Shown here: positions 25,581 through 34,965 of the stretch, in pieces
How positions within the stretch are numbered: the stretch's first letter is position 1
Layout of the letters: each line of letters starts with the position of its first letter
Assembly: GCF_000002425.4 (NCBI RefSeq)
Contig: NC_037257.1
Span: 15,712,847 to 15,776,846 of the forward strand
From: Physcomitrium patens
Taxonomy: Eukaryota > Streptophyta > Bryopsida > Funariales > Funariaceae
DNA length: 64,000 nt
Reading direction: 5' to 3'
Notes under the pieces: model-generated
The model's input: the letters and a program-made list of their open reading frames with translations, nothing else
The model's database searches: none
Told to the model about the DNA's origin: nothing
Made by a program: the position numbers and the translations under genes

Positions 25581-26567
25581 GACATATAATTTTCCTCACA
25601 GTTACAGTTATTTTGATTATGAATTCTTCATTCTTAATTAGATCATATCCATAGTATCTCTCAAATTATGTCACTAATTAGGAATAAATAAATTTATGTA
25701 CATATTGCCACTATTTGTGTCAAAATATATTCAAACTCAAAACATTCAAATTTATATTCTTTGGATTTCTTTGATTCTTATATTTAACTATTTTCATAAA
25801 TAAAATAAAATTTACTGATTTTTGAATTTTTACAAAATGAAGTTGTATATACAATACTAGAAAAATAGACATGAAAGAAAATATTACATAGTATATAGCA
25901 AATAGAGCACAAGATAGTTAACAGAGTTGGTTCAAATATATTGGTAAAAAATATTAACAAGAGTACGTCCAATAAGGATTTGTTTCTTCTTCAAAATTGA
26001 TATCACACTTTCATCTTATCAAGGTGACATTAATAACATGCTACATGTGTTTTTAAATGTCTATATCTAGACACTAATACACATACAAGTTCATCACATT
26101 ATTTTATGATGTACTTATATATTGTATTACAAAACACATGAATTATACATATATTTTTGAAAATTGATATATAATTGATTTGACATTTCTTACAAAAACA
26201 AAGATCGTCATGTAAAAACTTTATATCTAAACAAAACAATAGCAATGGTGGAACAAAATGCCCTTTTTTTGGATTCAAACCAAGATTACAAACCACAACT
26301 TTTAACATTTGATGCTAGTGCTTTTCAATTAAGAGTTAAAGCCATTTCAAAATGGGATAATTTTTCATCCATTAAAATATTAAATGGTTATGTTTGACCT
26401 ACAAACATTTGTTTACTTAATATGTGATTTTTTTATCTAATAGCATAAATTAATCACACAACAAAAATATTTAAAGTATCCAAAAAGAGATAATATTAGA
26501 ATTGTTTATGAATGTTTCCTATTATCTTCTTGTGATGATTCATAAAATCCACAAGTTCTCATGTCTT
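25581..26567. other. AT-rich intergenic stretch
   Basis: The sequence turns AT-rich immediately after the gene island. There are short open frames only, none with a domain. It ends at the GAATT target duplication of the copia element. Confidence 0.45.
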
Positions 26568-26572
26568 GAATT

Positions 26573-26951
26573 TGTTAATAGAGTGTGTAACTCCTATCAG
26601 ACATAAAGTAAAATAGGTGGTTGACATTGCCTCACTAGTTGACAAGTTGTAGCTGCCATTTCTTGGTAGTAATACAATTTGGTCGTCGTAGCCTACCAAG
26701 CCATCATATGGCCTAATAAGAGAAGTATTCACATGTTCATTGGACATTATTAACTAGACTAATTGTTTGTGTGTACATACTAGAAAGTTCATATAATTAG
26801 ACCATGGACTTGTGCTATATAAGAAGTAGAAGTAGAGATTCATTTTAAGCATTTGTTCTCTTGAATCCTTCATAGTAAGGTAGAGGATTCCTTTGTATTT
26901 GCTTCATAAAACTTTCATCTTAGCAATACACTTCTTTTTTATTTTCTCACA
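26573..26951 (+). repeat. Left LTR of the copia element (379 bp)
   Basis: It starts TGTTAATAGAGTG and ends TTTTCTCACA. It matches the right LTR (45299-45415 plus 46716-46971) through the shared segments ATTCATTTTAAGCATTTG (26840s, without its first bases in the right copy) and TTCTCTTGAATC. Flanked on the left by GAATT. Confidence 0.9.
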
Positions 26952-26964
26952 TGGTATCAAAGCC
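26952..26964 (+). promoter_or_regulatory. Primer-binding site of the copia element (initiator Met tRNA type)
   Basis: TGGTATCAAAGCC follows the LTR's terminal CA with no gap. The usual plant site complementary to the initiator methionine tRNA is TGGTATCAGAGCC, so there is one G-to-A change. Confidence 0.9.
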
Positions 26965-27654
26965 TTAGTACTCTAAATTTATCCTTTGATGGATTTGAAT
27001 GAATCTCTTGAGGTTGTTTTGCAAGACTTCATCTTTCGATCATCTTTAAGTAGGTTTTATTTTTTGTATTAACTTGAGAAGAGTTGAACCTCTAGTGAGT
27101 CTAGAATTCAAGCCACTAATGTTTTTGGTAGCTCATAATTGAAGCAACGTGGCATTAATTTTGAAGGAAAAAAAACATTTTCAAATTTTAGTGCTACAAG
27201 CAATAGGTGCTGGAGCTTATAGCTGTTGATCTAATCAGACCAATAATGGGATCCACTTGCAATGGTAGGACTCAACAATAAAAGCGAGATTTGGTAGCAA
27301 CAATGAGACCCGCCAATGGCAGGGCCAATATAATCCAAGAAATTCCAACAAGATCAAAAAGCTCTAAATTTGATTTTTTTTTTCAAGTTTTTGGACATAG
27401 TTTCACGTAAGAAGGTCGAAAAATCAAAAATTTTGAGAATTTTGAGTTGAATTTTTTAAAAAATGCTAGTAATAAAATTTTACACATTCTCAAAAAAAAT
27501 TTGGAAATTTTTGAAAATTCTTTAAGATTTTTTATTAATACTCAAAAAAATCTATAAATTAATATAAAATCTTACGAATATCTCATTTCTTTTCACCTTC
27601 TATTTCTTCCTCTATTTCTTTGATTTCATCTATTTAGGATATATTTTTTATAAG

Positions 27655-27955
27655 ATGGCAATAAAGTACTATACTATAGAGAAATTTGATGGATATAATT
27701 CACACTTATAGAAGAAACAAATCCAGTTTGTCCTCATTGACAAGAATTCAAAGAAGGTTGTTTGTAGAAAATATGAGAAATGTATTGGATCAAGCATAGA
27801 TTCAAAAGAGTTAGAAAAATAGGAAGATATAGACTAAAGGGCATTATCTGCAATTTGCCTATATCTTACACGTATAGAATTTTTGATCACAAGTAAGGCA
27901 AAAAGTGCATAAGCAGCATGACAAGGTCTAGAAGCAACATAAGAGGTAAAAAATA
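27655..27955 (+). pseudogene. Copia gag, N-terminal part
   Basis: From the ATG at 27655 the frame reads YTIEKFDGYN, then a conserved copia gag stretch in which the usual tryptophan is a stop (HL-stop-KKQ). Further stops lie in the region equivalent to SKAKSAW. It is interrupted near 27955 by the LTR of the minus-strand gypsy element and resumes at about 39806. Confidence 0.75.
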
Positions 27956-28508
27956 CTTTGAACCTATAATACTTGATTTACAAGTTTTGGACTATACAAA
28001 TAACTGAATAAAACAAGACCAGACTATCTTAAAAATCCAAGATCGGTCTATTTCACAGCAACATAAAATCTCATCCTAATATATGACAAAACAAAGGAGT
28101 ATAAAACTGAATGGAACAACACAGAATATGACATGAAAGACAACTTAGTAGATGGAAACAAAACAAAACAAAACTAAATAAAATGATGAAAAATTAAACT
28201 TTATTAAGAAAAAGGATCAAAAGCCATTCTTCACCAAATGCTCTAAAAGACCAATCCTATTTATACCTTATCCTATTACACTGGACTTTTTAGAATGTTC
28301 TTAGGTGGTAGATTCTATCTAGATAACCACCAAACTTCTTTTTTAGAAGGTTCTATAGTGGATTCCATCTAAATAACTGCCTTAAACTCTTCTATAATGT
28401 TCCATGGTGCATCCTCCCTGGTTCATTAACTTAATCTCAATTCTAAAAACTTCTATGGTTCTAACTATCTATGTAATTATCTTTTCTATATCTGATATAG
28501 TTAATCCT
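27956..28508 (-). repeat. 3' LTR of the minus-strand gypsy element (approximate)
   Basis: The part at about 28207-28508 matches the right-hand LTR near 39540-39815, for example TTCTAGAA/TTCTAAAA followed by CTTCTATGGTTCTAACTAT. The outer part (27956-28206) aligns poorly, so length and ends are approximate. Confidence 0.55.
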
Positions 28509-28587
28509 CCTCTAATAATACAAAACGTCCTAATTTTGCTCCTCATGGTATCTCCAAATTGTCTCTTGGCAATGGGTGAGATTTTGT

Positions 28588-28592
28588 ACAAG
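28588..28592. repeat. Left target-site duplication of the chromovirus (ACAAG)
   Basis: ACAAG directly precedes the left LTR and recurs directly after the right LTR at 34961-34965. Confidence 0.75.
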
Positions 28593-29142
28593 AATCACAG
28601 ACATATTCATAATTACATATATAAATATATAAAGTAAGTAAAAATAGGTAAAAATAAGTTAATTCTAGAGTATTTGATATTGAAGCTTCTTAGAAGCTAC
28701 ATAGATGCTTTTCTGACTTCATAGGTGTCTTTAATTGACTTTTTGGATTAGAAACGTGGTCAACAAGTTGGCCATGTGCCACACATGTTGTTAGCTTGAA
28801 GACCAAACTCACTATATGGCCCACACGTAGAAAAACTTGCCTTGTAAGTCAAGGCATGTGTCCTACAAAGTCAACACATATTGGAGGTCCTATAGAACAT
28901 CACCATGTAGCCCTTAATTAGATAGTATATATATAGATAAGAGTGAAGCCTTCTTTACTCTTGTCAACTCTTTTCTTGCTTTCAGTCTAGTTTCAAGGGT
29001 CTCTAATTTTCTTGTCTTTTGGCAATAGCCATTTTAATTTCTCTTTCAATATACATACTTGTTTATTTATATTTTGTTGCCTTTCTTTGAATGAAGGCTG
29101 ACTTGTTTAAATTGCTTTTTCATCGAGTTCTTATCCTTGATA
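28593..29142 (+). repeat. 5' LTR of the chromovirus
   Basis: 550 bp, ending CCTTGATA. The first two bases are AA where the right LTR has TG. It contains a TATA run at 28926-28935 and, 31 bp on, the sequence ACTCTTGTCAA (28957-28967), the predicted start of the RNA. Confidence 0.85.
28926..28967 (+). promoter_or_regulatory. LTR promoter: TATA box and predicted RNA start
   Basis: TATATATATA at 28926 lies 31 bp upstream of A28957. The first 11 bases from that A are the exact complement of the priming site at 29145-29155. The same arrangement occurs in the right LTR (TATA run at 34744, start at 34775). Start position is inferred from this pairing. Confidence 0.6.
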
Positions 29143-29144
29143 GA

Positions 29145-29155
29145 TTGACAAGAGT
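29145..29155 (+). promoter_or_regulatory. Self-priming primer-binding site
   Basis: TTGACAAGAGT begins two bases after the LTR end and is complementary to ACTCTTGTCAA at the predicted RNA start in the LTR. There is no TGG start as expected for a tRNA primer. This is the arrangement established for the yeast element Tf1 and proposed for the Tf1/sushi group of chromoviruses. Copies C and D keep decayed versions. Confidence 0.7.
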
Positions 29156-29355
29156 ATACCTACAATATCAAAGCTTTGTCTAAGCTTGATTAAGAGTGGA
29201 TTATCCATTTTTTCTTGATAAGATATAAACATATTAGAAGTTGCGGATTACTATCTTCTGAACTGATATTGTCCTTAGTATTTTCTTAGTTCTCAAGTCT
29301 TCTCTTCTATTCGTCTTCAGCGATATTAGACATCTTGTCTTTTTTAAGTGTTATC

Positions 29356-30352
29356 ATGGCAAAACTTGTTTAAATGAAGAGTGCAATGGCACAAATGCAA
29401 GAGCAATTGAGAGAGTTAATGCTTGCAATGCATCAACACAATTTACCACTACAAGGAGCAACAAGATTGGCAGGAAGTAAAGAAATAGAAATGGTTAGAG
29501 CAGCTTCAACATCTGCACCAAATCATGTCCTTTCTCATATAGCGGAACACCCTTCTACTATTAGAAAACTAAAAATTCCCTACTTGAGAAGTTTAATGAC
29601 ACCAGATCCAACTTTTGAGAATTTATCAAACAAATACAACTTGTAATTGAACTTCAACCCCAAAGCTATCCAACTCCAGGATCACAAATTAGATTCATTA
29701 GTTCACTTCTTTCAAGTTCAGCACTATCGTGGTTTTTATCTTTTCTTGAACGACGAGATCCAATATTACATAATCTAGAGATTTTTTTGGCAGAGTTTGG
29801 ATCCATGTATGGAAAACATGATGCAATTCGTGTTGCAACTAATAAGATCCATATTTAACGACAAGACAATCGATTAGTAACGCTGTATGCTTTACAATTT
29901 TAACAACTTGCAACTGATACCAAAAAGGATGATGCAGCACTTATTAGCTAAATTTTCTATGGATTACAATATAAGGTAAAAAAATTAATGCTCAACTTAC
30001 TTGATCCTCAAACATTGAGTCAATCAATTGGCTTTGATGTAAAGTGCGACAATTACCTTTTTGAATTTCGATCTAAGAACCGTACAAGTGGACCTCAACA
30101 TTACTTTAATTCAATGGCAACACTAATATCTCTTCAATACATACATTCGGAAGTAGAGGATATGCAAATTGATGCAATACATTTCAAACCTCTTACTGAG
30201 CAAGAAAAGACTCGTCGTCATCAAGAAGGATTATGTTTATATTGTAGAGAACCAAAACACCTTGCTCAACAGTGTCCAAAGAAACGATGCAATGACAAAA
30301 TGAGGAGTATGGCTCTGAAAGAAGACAATATGTCGGAAAACAAATTTGTCTA
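29356..30352 (+). pseudogene. Chromovirus gag
   Basis: Begins at ATG 29356. The sixth codon is TAA, after which the frame reopens at 29374 (MKSAMAQMQEQLREL). Further frameshifts and stops lie between 29646 and 29988. The C-terminal part, open at 29988-30352, ends in an intact CCHC zinc knuckle, CLYCREPKHLAQQC, at 30234-30275. That pattern (C-x2-C-x4-H-x4-C) is the RNA-packaging motif of gag nucleocapsid. Confidence 0.8.
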
Positions 30353-33300
30353 GCTACAATAGGGACCGTGCGCTTGGAACCTTGCAAAACATCTAGTAAA
30401 GGTCCTATTCTCTTCTCAAAGTCCTCTCCTTGTTTTACATTAAATGTTATTTTAGGACCTAAATAGTACAAAGCCTCTGCCTTATTAGATTCAGGAGCCT
30501 CGGCGTGTTTCTTAGATGAAGAATTTACTAAAAGATATAGCATATCTTTAGTAAAGAAAACTAAACTTGTTCATGTAGAAGTCATAGATGGTCGTCTATT
30601 ATCTTCTGGAGATATTATATACGAAACCCTTCCTCTAGAAGTAATAATCAATGGTCATAATAGCTTTGTAGTATTTAATATCATTAGATCTTCTTATAAT
30701 CCAGTCATTTTAGCTTTATCGTGGTTAAAAAAAATACAACACTCAAATAGATTGGATTTCTCAAATTCTTACTTTCTCTAAAAGTATAACTAACAGTGTA
30801 GTTAATCAAGTAGAGAGTCATAAGTCCAGTTCAATTAAACCCATGTATATAGGTACAAAAGCTTTCTTGCATGTGGCTATGAAAGAATCACCATATAATA
30901 TTTATGCCATACCCGTTTCTACCGGTGCAAAGACTTTATGTGGCATTCCAAGCCAATATCAAGAATTTTAAGATGTATTCGAAAAAAAAATGTGGATACA
31001 CTCCCGGAATATTGTCCCTATGATTGCTCAATTGACCTTCAAGAAGAAGTACAATCGCCATTTGGACCAATCTACAATTTATCACAAAATGAGTTAACTG
31101 AACTCAAGGAGTATATTGAAGAAAATCTAGCAAAGAATTTCATACGCCATTCTAAATCTACAACAGGAACTCCAATTCTATTTGTGAAAAAAAAGATGAA
31201 TAATTAGAGGTGTGTGTTGATTATCGAGGACTCAACAAGATTACCATCAAAAACACGTATCCACTACCTTTAATATTTGGACTTCTTGACTAGCTGAATC
31301 AAGCTAAGATCTATACAAAAATAGATCTCCGGGGAGCATACAATCTAGTACACATGAAAGAAGGAGATGAATAGAAGACTGCATTTCAAACTAAGTATGG
31401 ACATTTTGAATACAACGTCATACCTTTTGGACTTACAAATGTACTAGCAGCTTTTCAACATCTAATGAATGATATTTCTTGAGAGTTTTTGGACGATTTT
31501 GTGGTCTATTATCTAGACGACATCTTGATCTATTCTAAGAATCTAGAAGAATATGAACTTCATGTTCGTCGTGTCTTATAAAAATTAAGAGATACATGAC
31601 TCTATGCTAAGATAGAAATGTGAGTATTCCATACTACTGAACTTGATTTCTTAGGTTATGTCATTTCAAATGATGGACTTATGATGGATCCTAAGAAAGT
31701 TCAAACTATTATAGATTGAAGATTCCAAAAACGGTAAGAGATATCCAATACTTTTTGGGATTTGCCAATTACTATCGGATCTTCATCAAAGACTTCTCTC
31801 GAGTTACAGCTCTACTTACACGTTTGACTTGTAAAGACAAACTCCAATGGAATCAAAAAGTGGAAGTTATTTTTGAAACTTTGAAGACAGCATTTATTTC
31901 TACACCAATCTTGTATAGTATTGATTTTTTCAAAGCGTTCTTTATGGAAACAGATGCATCAGACTTTGCTCTGGGTGCGGTTTTGTCACAAATGGGAGCA
32001 GATGACAAACTTCATCCAGTAGCCTTTCATTCAAGAAAATTCTCAGCAGCAAAAATCAATTATGAGATCCATGATAAAGAACTTCTTGCAATTGTGGATT
32101 CTTTTGAAGAATGGCATCATTATCCAAAAGCTGCTTCCAATCCAGTCATTGTGTATACGGATCACAAGAACCTCAAGTATTTCATCTCAACACGCATATT
32201 AAATCATTGTCAAGCTCGTTAAAGCATGTCTTTATCAAATTTCGAGTTCATCATTACTTATCATTCAAGAAAATAACAAGGTTTATCTGATGCCTTATCT
32301 AGACGTTCTTATCTTGCACTAGAAGAAGGAGATGCAACTTTTCAGCAACAAAGAACGGTTCTCTTGAAGTTGGAGTAATTTCATCTTCGAGCAATAAAAT
32401 CAACATTGATTGTTGATTTAACTTTTCTCAAGCAAGTCCAGTTAAGTATGTCTTCAGACCCTCTTGTTCATGATATCAAGAATATTTCTTCTAAATCTCA
32501 TGATTCTTCTAAATTCGAGTTTAAAAATAACCTACTCTATTTCGAAGGATGCCTATATTTTTCAGAAGAAAAAGCATGTTTATGTATTTTTTAGCTCGTC
32601 ACGACTTTCCGGCAGGAGGACATTTTGAATACAATAAGACTTTGGAATTGATATCTAGGGATTTTTGTTGGCCTCAAATGTGGAAGGCAGTCAAAGATTT
32701 TGTACAAACATGTGATGTTTGCTCAAGATCAAAAACTCCTCGTCATCGACCTTTTCGACTTTTTCAGCCATTACCCATTCCAGAACAACCATGGTCTTTT
32801 GTTTCTATGGACTTCATCACGGATCTTCCAATCTCAAGTTCTTATGACTCTATATTCGTGATAGTAGATTGTTTTACTAAGATGGCATATTTTGTACCAT
32901 GTACAAAATCTATCACAAGTGAAGAAACAGCTAAGCTCTTTCTTGACAATATCTATCGCTATCATGGATTATCCAAGGATATTATATCAGATAGGGGAAC
33001 TCAATTTATATCAAGATTTTGGCGGACTCTTTTCAAGATTCTAAAAGTGGATATAAAACTATCTTCGATATTCCATCCTCAAACTGATGGACAACGAAGC
33101 GTGTTAATCAAGTTTAAGAGCAATATTTAAGATGTACCATCAACTACCAACAAAATGATTGGACAATTCTTTTGCCATTGGCACAGTTTGCTTATAATAA
33201 TACAATATATTCTTCTATAAATCAAACACCTTTCTTTACTAATTATGGTTATCATTCACGACTTGATACTTTTGACTTTTCAAAAGTTGTTAATCCTGCT

Positions 33301-33831
33301 GCAAAAGACTTGGCGATTCATTTATCAAAGCTAAATGCAATGATGAAGGCACAATTAAAAGAAGCTCAAGAACAACAAAAGGTCAATGCGGATGTCTATC
33401 GGAATGAACAACCACCAGTCTACATGGGTGATAAGGTATGGTTACTTCGTTGCAATATTAAGATCACTTGTCCTTGTGACAAATTGGACTATCGAAGGCT
33501 GGGACCATTTTCTATTTCTATACAAATCAATCCAGTTGAATATCGTTTACATCTACCAAAGTCAATGAAAATCCATCCTGTATTCCACATGTCTTTTCTT
33601 GAACCATATAAAATAGTGGACATACCAAGAAGACGACAAGCTCCACCTCCTCTTATAAAAGTGGACAATAATGAAGAATTTGAAGTAGAAGAAGTCTTAG
33701 ATTCAAGGCGACACCAAAATAAATTAGAATATCTTGTCCATTGGCATGGATATGATATTAGTGAACGCACATGGGAGCCAGTAAAAAATCTTGTAAATGC
33801 AGCAAAGGTTGTAGAGGCTTTTCATCGATGA
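30353..33831 (+). pseudogene. Chromovirus pol: protease, RT, RNase H, integrase, chromodomain
   Basis: Protease: LLDSGAS with catalytic Asp at 30488-30490. Reverse transcriptase: about 31140-31690, with intact YLDD at 31510-31521. RNase H: 31716-32222 (METDASDFALGAVLSQ, DKELLAIVD, TDHKNLKYF). Integrase: zinc finger at about 32600-32740 (HDFPAGGH, CDVC), core with SMDFITDLP and SDRGTQF. A one-base deletion near 33095, at HPQTDGQ, falls beside the codon for the catalytic glutamate. The C-terminal part is open at 33172-33831 and ends with a chromodomain (about 33671-33825: EEFEVEEVLDSRR, LEYLVHWHGYD, TWEPVKNL), the histone-reading module that directs chromovirus insertion. Many stops sit where Trp or Gln is expected. 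Confidence 0.85.
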
Positions 33832-33946
33832 CATCCATCAAAATCAAGATGAAAACCTTCTTTATAAAAGAAACAACATCTAAGCAAGTTAATATTCTAC
33901 TTTCAATCCTTATTTGTAGCTTCTTTGTAGTTGTGATGCTCAAGAA

Positions 33947-34243
33947 ATGGAGAACCAATAACCAGCAGATTCCACTCAAGAACCTTCATTTACTGACCTG
34001 CCGGATGAGATATTACAATTATCACAACCTTCAAGACGACGCAATCGAGATGAAGATCTTCAAGAACAATATATTCTTCCTCAAATAGATGGTGAGATAC
34101 AACACGTTTGGTATCACGACTTGAGAAGGGACTCTCGATGTTTGGTGATTTTACTAGAGGTAGGAACAGCTCTTAATGGTGTTCCAAATGTTCTATTCGA
34201 AGGAAGTTATGAAGGCCTCAACAATGATCAAATAATTGGGTAG
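33947..34243 (+). pseudogene. ORF3 between pol and the 3' LTR, function unknown
   Basis: A 98-codon frame starts 115 bp after the pol stop. In this copy the fourth codon after the ATG is TAA; copy A has CAA there. The product would include QPSRRRNRDEDLQEQY, IDGEIQHVWYHDLRRD and LVILLEVGTALNGV. Copy A (about 3914-4210) and copy C (about 14896-15190) keep the same frame and similar residues, and the three copies share the terminating TAG at the same place. No membrane segment or known domain is seen. It may be an accessory protein or a once-fused pol tail. Confidence 0.5.
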
Positions 34244-34397
34244 ACTTCTCGCCTTGGTATGGAACACTACCGATGGTTGAGAGGCCCTATTAATCATCTT
34301 CGAAGAGAGTAAAGATCAGAGTATGTAGGGAATATAATTCGTCGCATCATAGATTTTTTTAACATATGATGACCACTCCGCATGGAACTTGTTCCTA

Positions 34398-34407
34398 GAA
34401 GAGAGGG
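34398..34407 (+). promoter_or_regulatory. Polypurine tract of the chromovirus
   Basis: GAAGAGAGGG, then TAA, directly precedes the right LTR at 34411. Copies A and C have AAGGGGAGATAA at the same place. It is the plus-strand primer site. Confidence 0.75.
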
Positions 34408-34410
34408 TAA

Positions 34411-34960
34411 TGTCTTAGATATACTCATAATTACATATAAAAATATGTAGAAGTAAGTAAAAATGAGTAAAAGTAAGTTAATTCTATAGTATATGATATG
34501 AAAGCTTCCTAGAAGCTTTATAGATACTGTTTTGACTTTATAGGTGTCTTTAACTAACTTTTTGGATTAGAAACATGATCAACAAGTTGGCCATGTGCCA
34601 CACATGTTGTTAGCTTGAAGACGAAGCTAACTATGTGGCCCATACGTAGAAAAACTTGCCTTGTAAGTCAAGGCATGTGTCCACAAAGTCAACACATATT
34701 GGAGGTCCTATAGAACATTGCCATGTAGCCCCTAGTTAGATAGTATATATAGAGAAAAGAGTGAAGCCTTCTTCACTCTTGTCAACTCCTTTCTTGCTTC
34801 CAATCTAGTTATAAGGGTATCTAATTTTCTTGTCTTTTGGCAATAGCCATTTCAGTTTCTCTTTCAATATACATACTTGTTTATTTATATTTTTTTACCT
34901 TTCTTTGAGTGAAGGCTCACTTGTCTGAATTGCTTTTTCATCAAGTTCTTGTCCTTGATA
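34411..34960 (+). repeat. 3' LTR of the chromovirus
   Basis: 550 bp, from TGTCTTAGAT to CCTTGATA, followed by the ACAAG duplication. It differs from the left LTR by scattered substitutions and a few small indels, indicating an old insertion. Confidence 0.85.
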
Positions 34961-34965
34961 ACAAG

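Larger units (their letters stand above)
28593..34960 (+). mobile_element. Best-preserved Ty3/gypsy chromovirus copy (6.37 kb)
   Basis: Two LTRs of exactly 550 bp, a self-priming site, gag, protease, reverse transcriptase, RNase H, integrase with chromodomain, ORF3 and a polypurine tract are all present and in order. ACAAG duplications flank it. The integrase C-terminal layout (LDYRRLGPF, MKIHPVFHMSFLEPY) and the chromodomain resemble fungal and bryophyte Tcn1-type elements. It is broken by several stops and at least two frameshifts, so not autonomous. It was inserted within the 3' part of the minus-strand gypsy element. Confidence 0.85.

Noticed and set aside
25193-25585. 130-codon minus-strand frame upstream of the SLT gene
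   Set aside because: Arg/Ala/Glu-rich composition reflects local GC content and a poly-G run. No domain, no matching splice context.
29161-29180. tRNA-type primer-binding site (ATATCAAAGC) of the chromovirus
   Set aside because: It lies about 20 bp past the LTR end fixed by the 550-bp right LTR and its target duplication, and lacks the TGG start. The self-priming site fits better.
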